Positions 43,536 through 55,682 of a DNA stretch of 64,000 bases are shown one piece after another. The stretch's first letter is position 1; the number at the start of each line of letters is the position of its first letter. Source of the stretch: Ipomoea triloba (lineage: Eukaryota; Streptophyta; Magnoliopsida; Solanales; Convolvulaceae); contig NC_044916.1 in the NCBI RefSeq assembly GCF_003576645.1, positions 24,736,920-24,800,919 on the forward strand, read 5' to 3'. The position numbers and the translations under genes are program-made. Under the pieces are notes generated by a model. The model saw only the letters and a list, made by a program, of their open reading frames with translations. It ran no database searches and had not been told where the DNA came from.

Positions 43536-45020
43536 AATTTCCTTATACCAAAATATGGATATTTTTATTTTTACACTTGTATAGTTCAACGAAAGTATTT
43601 ACCAACGAAAGGAAAATGGATGTTATACCATGTTCATATATTTATATATATCCGAACGCATAGATTAATACTCGACTTACTTAAAGATAATCCATTATCT
43701 AATAAAAACTTTAAGTTGTCTAAAATTCCAATGATTAAACTAGGGGTGAATGTTACCTCTCATGTTCCATATATCATTCAATGCTTTCCGGCAAGCAAGT
43801 GGAATAATAATCAACACCATTCAAGATTTCACATATATGAATATTCAAGTACATAAATATACATCTATATTAATGTGAAATAATATATATGCTAACCATA
43901 TGGTATTATCCATAATTTGTTTAAAAATAAATCTCAAATACTTCACCACAACTATTCAATCATATGAATAATTATAATAATCTCCAGAGATGGAGGCACA
44001 ATGGGGGGCAGTGGGGGCAGCTGACCCCCTCTCCCACCCCATCCCCTTTATATATATTGTATGTATAGGTCCTTATATATATAGAGAATGCGTATAAATA
44101 TTAAATGTACAAAAATTTAATTAAAAGGATGAGTTAGCTTAGATTGTTAGGTCTTTGTTAGTGTTTGAATGGTCATGGGTTTGAAACTTAGGGCATTGAT
44201 TTTTAAAATTCTAGTTGTTGGCATTTTTAAATATTAATAGTGAGATTATAATTGTGATTTATGAGATTAATTTCTATTTCTAATTAGATTCTTTATATGT
44301 AACATTTTGATTTTCTTTTAAATATTAATATTGTTGATTAGAGATGAAAAAAAGAATAAAAATTATAATTGTGATTTATGAGATTAATTTCTAATTCTAA
44401 TTGCATTATTTATATGTAACATTAGGGTTTTCTTTTAAATATTAATATTGTTGACTAGGGATAAAAAAAATAAAACTACATTAAAACGCGATAAGAGTTA
44501 TTATAATTCTAATTGGATTCTTTATATGTAACATTAGGGTTTTCTTTAAAATATTAATAGTGAGATGCGTGATTTATAATGTAATTTCTATTTGAGCTAT
44601 GTTTTTGTTTTAAATAATTTTTATCTGGTTTTAATGTTTTTTTATTTTTTATTTTGTCCCTAGTCAACAATACGTATGGCTCGATCACTAAGTGTATCAT
44701 TTTATTTTTATTTCGCCCGCACGGAAGAAGATTTCTAGATCTGTCCCCTGATCATCTCAAAACATAATTATTACATAACCTTCCATAATAATATACTTTT
44801 CAAGAATCCACCTTTCAATTTGTATGGATAAATAAACACTTATCTCAAAAATCAATTTTCAATAAATATGGGGAATAATCTCCTTCATAAAATTTCATAT
44901 TTCTAATATGGATAATAATAATACATTTCTCAATAATATATGAATATTATATCCTTTGCATAAATCCATTTCTCAATATGGATAGAATATTCCATTTCTC
45001 AAATATAGATAATAATAAGA
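43531..45020 (+). mobile_element. Unclassified LTR-like family ('family B'), plus orientation
   Basis: TGTAACACCCCCAATTTCCT at 43531 begins sequence that recurs on the minus strand at 52580-52851 and 55683-55757. It is rich in ATGGATAATAATAAT and TTTCTCAATATGG words. It is interrupted by the hAT MITE at 43985-44750. No coding sequence is visible. The call rests only on the LTR-like start and the second copy. Confidence 0.5.
43985..44750. mobile_element. hAT-like MITE with 8-bp target duplication
   Basis: The 766-bp element begins CAGAGATGGAGGCAC and ends AGATCTGTCCCCTG. ATAATCTC at 43977-43984 and ATCATCTC at 44751-44758 match at 7 of 8 bases. A G/C-run block near the left end (GGGGGCAGTGGGGGCAGC) is shared with the terminus at 2627-2684. 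The interior repeats ATTTATATGTAACATTAGGGTTT several times. Confidence 0.75.
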
Positions 45021-45745
45021 GAAAATTGCCATTTGAGTCTATTGACTATTGGGGTTCTCTTAATTGTAGTCCATGACTTTTAAAAGTGTTAATTGTATAC
45101 CATGACTATTCAATTTCTGTCAATTTTGGACACTCCGGCCAAATTGCCGGCCAAATCTCACCGGAATTTCCTTAACCTTAAAATAACGAGGGCATTTTAG
45201 TCATTTCACACCCTATTTCTTCTTCTCCGGCGAGCAACCATTTTTCTCCGGCGAGCAACTTGGTTTTCATCGTCGACAGCTTGGAGCTGAAGACGCCGCT
45301 TGTTTTCCGGCGAGCTACCATTTTTCTCCTTCAGCCGCTTGTTCTCGTCGACGAGGGTGATGTATTCCGAGGTGGACGATGAGCGTTGGTCTACTTCGTC
45401 GAAGTTGAAGTCTTTGTTGTTGTTGTTCTTGGGTGGATCCTGGGATTGTGCGTTATTGTTGTTGTTGTTTGGCTTGTTGGACCATGTTTTTTGCCAGCGG
45501 ATGTCGCAGAGTAAATCCCTCTCCCCTTTCTAGAACATTTCGTTGCTAAACTCCCACTGGACCATGCTTTTCGCCAGCGGATGTCGCAGAGTAAGATCAT
45601 TGCGAAAACCCTATAGTTCATCATTATATGATCAACCAAGTTGCTTGCCGGAGAAAAATGGTTGCTCGCGGGAAAAAATGGTAGCTCGCCTGAGAAGAAG
45701 AAATAGGGTGTGAAATGATTAAAATGCCCTCATTATTTTCTCTTG
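45021..45745. mobile_element. Inverted-repeat element carrying a host gene fragment (Pack-MULE-like)
   Basis: Left sequence 45185-45275 (GGGCATTTTAGTCATTTCAC onward) is repeated in inverted orientation at 45635-45740. Between them lies a minus-strand fragment of a class B heat-shock factor gene. No target duplication was found, so the outer boundaries are approximate and the Mutator assignment is inference. Confidence 0.6.
45206..45556 (-). pseudogene. Captured heat-shock transcription factor class B fragment
   Basis: The minus-strand frame from 45556 reads WEFSNEMF, then a stop where Arg is expected, then KGERDLLCDIRWQK, an Asn-rich linker and an ITLVDENKRLKEKN heptad region. This is the end of an HSF DNA-binding domain followed by the start of the HR-A/B oligomerisation region, in the order expected for class B HSFs. 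A partial tandem copy of the LLCDIRW segment lies at 45541-45600. The N-terminal DNA-binding helices are absent. It cannot encode a functional factor but could give antisense or small RNA against the parent gene. Confidence 0.75.
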
Positions 45746-45880
45746 CCAAAGACCTTGTGGTCAAGTGGCACCCGGTGTCCTGATTAACACTCTCACATGG
45801 ATGATGGGAGAGCCTCAGCAGAGGCAACTGTTGACTCGTTGTGCTTCAGTAGGTTGAGAAAGTAGCTAACCAGTAGTACT
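45743..45880 (+). mobile_element. SINE-like tRNA-derived repeat
   Basis: TTGCCAAAGACCTTGTGGTC with an A-box-like TGTGGTCAAGTGGC, followed by GGATGATGGGAG and AGCCTCAGCAGAGG, matches the organisation of the copy at 4040-4133 (minus strand). The B box has lost its GTTCG core. Confidence 0.5.
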
Positions 45881-46177
45881 CAAAATTAAACAAAAGTGCA
45901 TGGACAATTTTTCCTGTCCAAACATGGACATTTGTATAAAATTAAACTCAAAATTATTTTAGTAAAATCATTGATTTTATTAATCAACCATATATATTTT
46001 CATAAAATTAGCAATCAATTATTATTACAATTAAAATTAATTACACTTTCCTTTGAGATGACCCTTTGTTTCACAATTTTTGTGCTATATATATCACCAT
46101 ATTTACAGGACAAACCCAGCTGAATTTATCATTCCATATAACCTGGAGTCTCTAAAAAAAAAAATTACTCCATAGGA

Positions 46178-46552
46178 ATGAGGTTTGAAGGGGAAGAAGC
46201 TCCTGAGCAGAGGTATGTCACATGTGTTAGCATTGTTGAGGGTGATGTGTCTTTTCTTCGTATCAATTCTAGACCAGTAACTAATAGTATGAGCGTTATG
46301 TGGTGGTCTTTTTAGGTTTTGGAACTATTGCTGGCATTGAAGATCGTGATCCCCACAAGTGGCCGGAATCAAAATGGAGATGTCTAAAGGTAATACCCTT
46401 GTGTTTGAAAGGGAGGGGTTTGGTGATATATTTTTATTTTTGATGCCTAAAGTGATATGTATTGCTATCTTTAGGTGCGAAGGGATGAAACTTCAACGAT
46501 TCCAAGGCCTGATCAGGTTTCACCTGGGAAAATAGAGCCAACTCTTTCTCCT
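46178..46552 (+). pseudogene. Captured auxin response factor (ARF) gene fragment with introns
   Basis: Three partial exons keep their GT-AG borders: 46178-46212 (MRFEGEEAPEQR), 46316-46389 (GIEDRDPHKWPESKWRCLK) and 46475-46552 (DETSTIPRPDQVSPGKIEP). Together they match the middle of the conserved ARF (Auxin_resp) domain. A base-count change after the first intron shifts the frame, and the B3 DNA-binding domain and C-terminus are absent. Retained introns show capture at the DNA level. It lies about 0.6 kb from the HSF fragment and 0.3 kb before a Helitron 5' end; which element carried it is not established. Confidence 0.8.
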
Positions 46553-46768
46553 TCTACATTAAATCCAATAATTTGTGCCAAGTTTTCCCCTCAAAATTTA
46601 GGGGCATTTATTATAAATTAATTTCTGTTAAATAATCATACATTACTATGTGTTTATGTTTATTGGTTATAATGTTATTTATAAACAAGAAAATTGCAAA
46701 TTTTATTTACAAAATTACGATCAAATAATGATTTTAGTCTCCAATTATCCAATATAATAATAATAATG

Positions 46769-46833
<65 letters not shown>

Positions 46834-46838
46834 CTATA
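46553..46838. repeat. AT-rich spacer ending in (AAT)n
   Basis: No gene is seen. A long (AAT)n tract at about 46757-46832 leads directly into a Helitron 5' terminus. Confidence 0.8.
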
Positions 46839-47646
46839 TCTATACTATATATAAAAGCATTATCCTCCTCCAGAATTTTCGCGCCTAAATGTAGGGGTAT
46901 TTTAGTAATATGGTAATTATTATTATGATAGAATAATATTAATGATAGAATAATATTAATTTTAATTGGTTATAATTGGTTATTATTAATTATGATAGAT
47001 TGATTGAAAATTGAACGAAAAAGGAAATGAATTTATTTCGACAATTAAATTATTATAATTATATTAATAAGTGGACACAAACACTTACCTGTCCTTAGAA
47101 ATCCTCAAGAACTTCAAGCCTACTCTTGACTCTCTAAAATTTTCATCCCTTGAACACTTGATTCTCTAATTCTTGATGATTTACTTTTGTTTTTAAATGA
47201 TTCGGTCAAAGGAGAGGAGGAGAAGGAGAGAGAAGAATTTTTTTTTCTTTAATAATCTCGGTCAAAATGAGAGGAAGGGAGAAGAAATATTTAGCCAATA
47301 AATTCCTAGCCAATCATAATTAAAACTAATAAGACTAATTGATAAATCATAACAATTAGAAATATTAGGATAGGATGATTTTGTGAAGTATATCCATTAC
47401 CATTTATATATGTATATAATTAACGTATGTATATTAATTTATATATATTTACATATCTATATATAACGTACATACATAATATATATATCTTTGATTATAA
47501 ATCTTCATCTTAGTAATCTTAATATTTATCCATATAATACATATGCATATATATGTACCGTATAGTATATATATTATATTATATATATGTACATATCAAA
47601 ATAGTGATGATAATAATGGCTATTATAAATGTTTGCAAAAATAGTG

Positions 47647-47708
<62 letters not shown>

Positions 47709-47713
47709 CTATA
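46839..47713 (+). mobile_element. Helitron 5'-end copy (outer), preceding a second 5' end
   Basis: TCTATACTATATATAAAAGC with a following TCCTCC and TTTTCGCGCC block is a Helitron 5' terminus. The same terminus recurs at 47714. Between them are AT-rich sequence and a purine-rich stretch (47205-47285); bases 47645-47708 are (AAT)n. Only one 3' end (52579) is available for the two 5' ends. Confidence 0.65.
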
Positions 47714-49692
47714 TCTATACTCTATACTATATATAAAAGCAATATCCTCCAAAATTTTCCCGCCCAAACGTATGGGCATCTTAGTAATATGATACTTATT
47801 ATGATAGAATAATATTAATTATAATTGGTTATAATTCGTTATTAGTAATTACGGTAATTATTATGATAGAAATATTTCACAATAATATTTTACACAATCA
47901 ATTAAAAATGAATGGAAATTAGGTAAATTGGAAAAGGAAATGAATATTAATAATTAATTGAAAATTAAAAATAGAAAAGAGAACGAAAATTATGTCAATT
48001 GGAAAAGGAAATGAATATTAATAATTGACTGGAAATAAAAAAAATATCCATAATTAATTAAAACGGAAAAGGAAATGGTCAAATAATTGCATTTTAATTT
48101 TTCACAATAATATTACACAGTAGAATAAATCAAATCACAATTAAATCGTAAATCTTTCACAATTTTAAACAATGGAACGGAAATTAAAAATGAAACGGAA
48201 ATATTTCAATAATAATATTCTACATCATCAATAGTAAAAGTAAATTAAAAATGGAAAGGAAATATTTCAATAATAATAGTCTACATCATCAATAGTGAAG
48301 ACATATTTTAAATTTTAAACAATAGTAAAGGTAAATTAAAAATGGAATGAAAATATTTCAATAATAATATTCTACATCATTAATTATTAGGTAAAAATAC
48401 AAGTGCATCTATTATTCTAATTAACTAATTGACTGAAAATAAAAAAGAATAATCAACTTAAAATGAATCTGATATAACTAATTCACTGAATATATAAAAA
48501 GAAATAAATATTAATAATTGACGGCAAATAAAAAATATCTATAATTGATTAAAATGAAAAAGGAAATGGTCAGATCATTGCGAATGGAAATATTTTAATA
48601 ACAATATTCTACCTCTTCTCCCAAAGGGTTGAATCCCCAACCCCAAAGGGCCCCACGCTCCGGCCTGACAAAGCTTCTGGGAGGATGTAAAACAATATTC
48701 TACATCATCAATAGTAAAGGCATATTTTAAACCATTTTAAAGGTAAATTAAAAAGGAACGGAAATTAAAAATGAAACGGAAATATTTCAATAATAATATT
48801 CTACATCATCAATTAAAAATGGAACAGAAATTAGGTAAAAATATCACTGCATCTAATATTTTAATTGACTGAAAAAAAAGAATAATTGGCTAAAAATGAA
48901 TATGATATTACTAATTTGCAGAATATATAAAAGGATAACTAATTGACTGATATTCTAACATTATATATTTTCTATTGTTCTCTGCAATTTCTCATCTTTC
49001 TCTTTATTGCTTAGTAATGGAGTCAAATTATGCCTCTGCCTCCGACCTATCCCTCAGGACAAGGAAAAGCTCTATAAGGCTCCGGTTGATGCGTTGTTAT
49101 TCGGCCAAGGAATATCAATGTGTTGCCATCAACCAACAAACACTCGCATGCTTATTTCATGACTCCAAGGTACATATTGCATTTATACACTTTTTTTATA
49201 GCATTGAATTTTTGTGATATCGGATTAATACTATAGTTTAAACTCATACTATAATTTAGACTCATACTTTCAGAATACTGAATTTATGTTGTATGTTAGA
49301 CAATCATACTTCGATATACATCACAAAATTTAATCACAGAATGAATTTGTTATCCACAAAATATAATCACAAAATGAAATTGTTACTCATAGAATATAAA
49401 TTTATATTATTTATTTATTAATATTGGATTAATACTGTAGTTTAGACTTATACTATAATTTAGACTCATACGTACTCATAGTATATTGGTTAAATGGTTT
49501 GTTTCAGAATACTGAATTTTTGCTTTATGTTGTATGTTGTATATTAGACAATCAAACTTCAATATACATCATAGAATATAATCACATAATGGATTTGTTA
49601 TCCACGGAATATAATCACATAATGAATTATTACTATTTTTTAGTATATTCATGATAGAAAAGGATATAAAATTTATAATATTTATTTATTAA

Positions 49693-51463
49693 CTAGTTTT
49701 ACACGTGCATTGCGCGAATGGGTTAATGCTCAATGTTTATATTTAAATAAATATTTGAAAGTATATCAATGCAAGATTATATAGCAGAAGTTTATACATA
49801 GGTAATTAAATGTCGAATTTGTTTATTTAAATATATAACTCAAAATATATGAATCCAAGATAATGTAGGAAATTCATTATAATTGTCACTAAAATAAATG
49901 TTTGCAACTTTGTAAAATCGATAGTCTAAATATTTGGTCTAAAAATAATAGTCTAAATAAATACTACTTTTAGTTTGAATTTTTCTAAGTATTCTTAATT
50001 CTCTTTTGAATAACATTGTCATTGTCTTCATCTTTACTGTTGGTTCTCTTCTTTTTTGTTGATAGTGTGTTATTTGCAATTCGGTTATTGTTGGTAGCAT
50101 AGATGACAACGTCATGCAATGAGATTATGATATAGGAGCTATGGACTTTCCTTTAGATGTTCTGCTTGAGGTTCATTTGGTTCAACCATTATTGTTGAAT
50201 GAGTTATTGTGGATAGAGAAATCCTTAGTTTAAGGAAAAAGATTAAATAAATTAGCAAAAATTTAAAAATTTTAAATATGATGTATTTCAAACATATTAA
50301 AAGGTAGTTCTGGGTAATGGGTTATTTGAGTACTTTCATTGTCAACAAATCCCCAAGTAGTTAATATGATTGATTTCAAACAATTTTTTTATTACTTTTT
50401 TTCATGGTATTAATAAAATACTTGGTAAATAAATATATAATATTATTTTGTATTATAACTTTGGTATTTAATTACAAGATGGTGTAAAAAGAACATAATG
50501 GACAATGTAATGAATATCAATTGATGAATTTGAATGTACAGAATCTTTGCATTAGAGAAAATAAAGACAATATAACTAATAAAATTATTTTTCTTATTTA
50601 ATTTATTGATAATGAATATTTTTTTTTAAATAAAGACATTGTAGACACATAATTCTAAATTAAAGAAATCCACATTATCATTTTTTGTTGTAACTACTAA
50701 TTTATTTAATTCAATAAGAGTAAAATAGAGTGATCCCGCTTCAATTTGTTGGGTTATTTGAGTACTTTCTTTGTCAACCAATCCCCAAGTAGTTAATATA
50801 ATTAGTTTCAAATTATTTTTTTTTCATGGTATTAATAAAATACTTGGTAAATAAATATATAACATTATTTTGTATTATAACTTCTATATTTAATTACAAG
50901 ATATTGTAAAAATAAGATAATGGACAATGTAATGAATATCAATTGATAAATTTGAATGTAAATTAAAGAATCTTTGCATGAGAGAAAATAAAGACAATAT
51001 AACTAATGAAATTATTTCTCTTATTTAATTTAATTTTTTTATAATGAATAATTTTTTTCAAATAAAGGCATTGTAGACACATAATTCTAAATTAAAGAAA
51101 TACATATGTATCATTTTTTGTTGTAGCTACTAATTTATTTAATTTAATAAGAGTAAAATAGAGTGAGAAACTTAATTATGCCAAATTTGATTCGGATGAG
51201 GTTCGAACCTAAGACCTTTCTTATAAAAATTAATGGTAAGTTAAAAGTTAACGGAATATTAACGGAGAAGAGAATGTTTAACGGATAATCATAAAAGTAA
51301 GGTTAAATTAGGTAATCTCTATTAATAATATTAATCTGAATTATCTAAACCATCTATTTAATTAAATAATTCATCTGAACCATCCATTTGATTAAATAAT
51401 TTGACCGCCATTTTTCTACTCATTTTAGGCCTAACTCTCTTTGGCTCTTATTAGTATAGTAGA
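49693..51463 (-). mobile_element. Nested non-autonomous Helitron, 1.77 kb
   Basis: Read on the minus strand, it starts TCTACTATACTAATAAGAGC at 51463 after an A, and ends CGCGCAATGCACGTGTAAAACTAG-like at 49693 (last bases AAAACTAG) before a T. The 5' terminus differs from that of the host Helitron, so it belongs to another family. It contains a 432-bp tandem duplication and no recognisable gene. Confidence 0.8.
50321..51163. repeat. 432-bp tandem duplication inside the nested Helitron
   Basis: GGTTATTTGAGTACTTTC at 50316 and 50748, and GAGTAAAATAGAGTG near 50719 and 51150, mark two copies spaced by about 432 bp with scattered differences. Confidence 0.8.
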
Positions 51464-52851
51464 TTAATATTAATATTTATGGGTGATTCCCTCATGGAAT
51501 TTGTATCCATTTACAAATTTCTAAAGAATTTGTCAAACAATTCAACAAACTCTTGAAGGAAGGAAAAATCTATAATATTCACATACAATTTTTTTGTGCA
51601 AACATCTCGCATGAGGTTTAAGTCGTGCGAGCAAAAGTACATTATGAAAATGAATAATGACACATTGATTAGCGTTACGGATCAAGATGATTCTGATTTT
51701 TCCAATGACATGTTTAAACTCAAGGATTTTGAGTGTTGAAGGCTTCCGGAGGTGTGGATATCAACCAGGTAATTTTTAATTACAACTTCGTTCTACCTCA
51801 TGCAATAATTTTTTTTTTAGCCTTGATTTTTTAATAGTTATTTTCGATCATGGCATAACACCACTAGTAGCTACATTATTCGAAAAATCTAGAAGTCATC
51901 TCCATTGATGAAACCATTCCTGAGCAGCAGTCTTTGAAGAGAATAAACATGGACTGTTCATCATTTTCAAAGAGTTTGAAAAAGCCTAAGATTGAACCCA
52001 AGGCATGATAGCCTTGGTTGTTTTGTTTTTGATTTACCACAAACAATATTTATTTGAGTTTCAGTTCTTCTTAGTTTGACTGGGCTAATTAAATGCTTAA
52101 CATATGGATTAATTAACTCATGTTTTCTTAAGGGAAACCGTAAACGAAGGAAAAACTAAAAAATGCACTAATTAACTCATGTTTTCTTTTTTTTTTTTTT
52201 TTACAAATGACAAAACTGCTATATATCTATACAAAAAACATATGTTCCATACAAATGATTTAAGATAACAATTGATTCTATAACTGAGTTGCTAGAGAAC
52301 AAGTACATTTGCCCAATTTATAAAATTCCTAAATAATGATATATAAAATCTCCAAAGTTAAAACACCGCATGCGTAGATCTACAAATTAGCTATTAATTT
52401 GAGCAATTATTTGCTCAAACTCAAATAATGATAACATCAAAAAACATAAATGATCCAAAACATATCTTCAATTGCACTATATAATATTTAATGTTCTAAT
52501 TTAAATAATTATATATTGATCCAAATATTTTTAATATATTCTAACAAATCCATTTCGTGCATCGCACGGGCAAAAATACTAGTATGGATAATAATAATCA
52601 ATTTCTCAATATGGATATCAATATTCTATTTCACATAATAAATAATAGCATTCCATTTCTCAATATGGATAACAACATTTCATTTTTCATTAGTTCAATC
52701 TTTGGAATTTTAGACAACTTAAAGTTGTTATTAGATAATGGATTATCTTTAAGTAAGTTGAGTATTAGCATGTGCATTAGGATATAGATAAATATCGATC
52801 TCAATTGTGCAGTGCCATAACATCCATTTTCTTTTTGTTGGTAAGTGCTTT

Positions 52852-55682
52852 TGTAACACCCCGGCCCGGCTATACCGTGCATCCGGAGTAGTTACCGCGA
52901 CACCTAGATTGAACCCTATCTCATCTAGAAAGAGTCCACTCTAGATGCACAGGCTAAAGAAGGAAAATTGTTTTCTCACACTTACTACTTGATATAATTC
53001 TCAAGTATATGTATATTGCATCGGAAAGAAGGGAGCTATCCAATCATATATATATACGTAGCAGCGGAATGAAAAAGACAGCTTGGTTAGCTACGAAAAT
53101 ATACAGGAATTGACCCATTGGGTCCAAAAACATAGAAGTGCAAGTTGGTTACAAGTTGCTAACCAAACTAATGCTACCGTGGCTGCAAAAGATTTTCACC
53201 AAAGGAGTGTAAGCGAGTACGGTAGGATGTACAGGTGGAGGAGTATATGCCAGATAGGGAGGAACAGGAGCGTGGTGGGGAGCGTAGGGGTCGTCATCCA
53301 ACAAGAAGTACACATAATCATCATACTCATGCACAGGAAACACAAAATCAGATGAGCTCTCAGAGCTCATCGGGCTGCATGAGCCCACGCTAGATATTAT
53401 CTGCTAAAAGACACAATGAAGTGTACTTAGCACGACGACTAAGTAAAGAAATCCATTGTCACTCAAAAGTAAACAAAGGTTTCGAAAAATGTATATAAGA
53501 GTTTTACAACTTTACCCATTTGTTGAGATTTCTCTTGAAAATAAGTTAACAACGAGAACTGGCACAAAAAGTGATTAGTGAATCAACATCAACCTATCTC
53601 TTAAGACAAAATCATTTCTTTCTGTTGTTACAAAATAACTATTTTCTCATCTTTAAAACTTCCTTAGTTCCATATTAGCAAAAGTGAGGCCTTTGGAGCA
53701 TTCTCATAACTCCCTCTCTGACCACTTGGATCATCGAACTCGGGGTCAGTGGTCATCACCCGGTCTAACACTGATCCCCTGGACGTAAGGTTCGTTAAAA
53801 TGATTCCTAGCTGGCCTAGCCAGGTCCTTTAAAATGACACTTACCCGGACTTCTGGAGTAACTATACTTTAAGTGTGCACACCCCCTAGGAATACCTCAT
53901 CCTACGAGTTATATAGTACCTAGCGAATAGACTTCGCCCTGTAGTATGAACTAGTCATACAATATAACATAACGACGAATAGACTTCGCCCTGCAGTATG
54001 AATGATCATACAATATAACACAATGACCACTGGGCAATGGCACTTAAAGCCACCCGTGGGTCAATCAAGGTCCTCCTCAACTTACTTTAGAAACTAAGGT
54101 TTTGAAAACATGATCCTTCCTTCAGTTTTTCTTTCTCAAATCATTTCTTTTGGGCATATTTCTCATTCGAGCCCAATACTTGAAATTGGCTACCACATTA
54201 GCTCATGAAGGATTTTCAAAATACCCTCAGTGTCCGCAGGCTTTTCAAACACCATTTTCCTCATCTTCCTCACGTAAAGTACACATTCACTAAAAGTGAT
54301 ATTTCCCTTCAAAAATAAGGTTTTTGACAATCTACTCACCAAAATAGCATACGTTCTTTCGACGTAAGTTTCATAAACATTTTTATTTACCAATAGGCTT
54401 TTCAACACAATTCCTCAAGTGACAAGAGTTATACTTGTTTCTCAACAACAATATTTTTCTTCCAAAGTGATGTACATAATTTCCCAAAACAAATAGTTCT
54501 TTCAAAAATTGAACTCATTTGCCCATAGGCCTTTCAAACATCATACCACGCAGGAGCAAAAATTACGGAAGAAAATTCGGTCGAAAACAGATCCGTGCCG
54601 CGCCGATGCGCGGATGTCCGCACCACCGGATGCACGATGGACGCGCGCGTCCGGGCCGCGTCCGGCCGTTCGGCCTCGGTCTCGCGTACTGGACGCCGAT
54701 GGACGCGCAGTGGACGTGCGTCCAAGGCCGCGTCCGTCCAAATCTACCAGTTTCAGGCAGCAAAAATGATGTAGTAACGCCTTGATTTTTCACTATTTTC
54801 ACAAGTATAAGCCTATATGGACATAAATATAACATATACATGCATATACTAGCTATGAACATGTATACAAAAATTACCAAAAATTCAAAGAGTAGTTTCT
54901 TGAATCAACTAAGAGATCCTCAAGTTTAACACATAATTTTCACATAAAATTCCTAGTCTCATAGTTCACTAGCAATTGTCCATTTTCAAGTGACTAAACC
55001 GACTTAAGGGATTCCTTACCTCTTGAACGAAGTACTTTGCAAGAATGGTTTTCGAACCTCTAATCAATCTTTCACCAAGAATCCCTAAGCAAAACATACC
55101 ATCATAACAATAATTTTAGGAAATCTTAACCTATAGTTAGGTTCTAGGGAAGAAAACAAGGCTTTTAACCAAATAAAATGGAATTTTACCGAATAGATGA
55201 TGATCTTGTGAAGAAAATTGGCTAAGAAGCCTTCTTGATCACAAAGATGAAGATGAATTTTTTTCTCCTTTTCCTCTCCAATATTTTCGGCCAAAGTGGG
55301 AAAGAAATGTGAAATCAAGCTTATATATTTTATCTTATAAGATAAGGAAGAATAAGCTTGGAGAGTAAGTCTCAATTTGGAGCTTGGCGAGTAAGTTTCT
55401 ATCAAGACTTATCCTATAATCTTCCTTGCAAGACTTATCTCATAATCCATCCTAATTAATCAATTTTGTAATTACCATATGGTAAATAAGGGTGCCACTT
55501 GTCACAACCCCATGGTAAGTCTTGTAGAGTAAGACTCCCTTGCCAGTTAGGGACTAAATCAGATAAAAGTTCGGTGGAAAAATAACTTAATTCGGGAAAA
55601 TTTTAATACCAAAATTATTCTAAAAATAATCCCGTCATTAACCACTAAAATCTGGGCTCATTGGAATGAGTGGGGGGTTACA
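52852..55682. mobile_element. Second solo LTR of the 28565-31228 family, 2.83 kb
   Basis: It begins TGTAACACCCCGGCC and ends GGGGGGTTACA. GCTTT before and GCTTC after fit a 5-bp duplication with one change. It shares ACACAATGAAGTGTA, ATAGACTTCGCCCTG and TTAATTCGGGAAAATT blocks in the same order with the first solo LTR. It differs by a GC-rich insert at about 54575-54760. No retrotransposon genes are inside. Confidence 0.8.
54575..54760. other. GC-rich island inside the solo LTR
   Basis: About 185 bp rich in CGCG, GGACGCG and CGTCC words stand out from AT-rich surroundings. All reading frames stay open because of composition, and opposite-strand frames overlap; I do not regard them as genes. 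The other solo LTR lacks this block. Confidence 0.8.

Larger units (their letters stand above)
49017..52008 (+). pseudogene. Helitron RPA1-like gene, split by a nested Helitron
   Basis: The first exon (49017-49169, donor GTACAT) encodes RLRLMRCYSA...LACLFHDSK, like the N-terminal OB-fold of plant Helitron RPA-type proteins. Fragments at about 51615-51739 (KYIMKMNNDTLISVTDQDD...) and 51887-52008 (SLKKPKIEPKA before a stop) look like its C-terminal end with a basic tail. Middle exons are lost or obscured by the nested Helitron. Full-length versions bind single-stranded DNA in the nucleus, presumably during Helitron replication. Recognition of the C-terminal parts is weaker than that of the first exon. 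Confidence 0.55.
47714..52579 (+). mobile_element. Helitron carrying an RPA-like gene remnant, with a nested Helitron
   Basis: The 5' end TCTATACTCTATACTATATA near 47714 follows an A at the end of an (AAT)n tract. The 3' end has CGTGCATCGCACG (5-bp stem) and ends AATACTAG at 52579, followed by T. About 200 bp before the 3' end are clearly related to the reverse of 24948-25150, placing it in the family of the helicase-bearing Helitron. Its own interior has lost Rep and helicase but keeps RPA-like exons. A second Helitron (49693-51463) sits inside. Confidence 0.8.

Noticed and set aside
45021..45745. Intact heat-shock factor gene
   Set aside because: Only the end of the DNA-binding domain and the start of the oligomerisation region are present, with an in-frame stop and a partial duplication.
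47553..47792. Poly-Asn frame
   Set aside because: It is a translation of the (AAT)n microsatellite.
54509..54880. Overlapping frames on both strands in the GC-rich island
   Set aside because: All frames are open only because the GC-rich sequence has few stops; there is no family resemblance.
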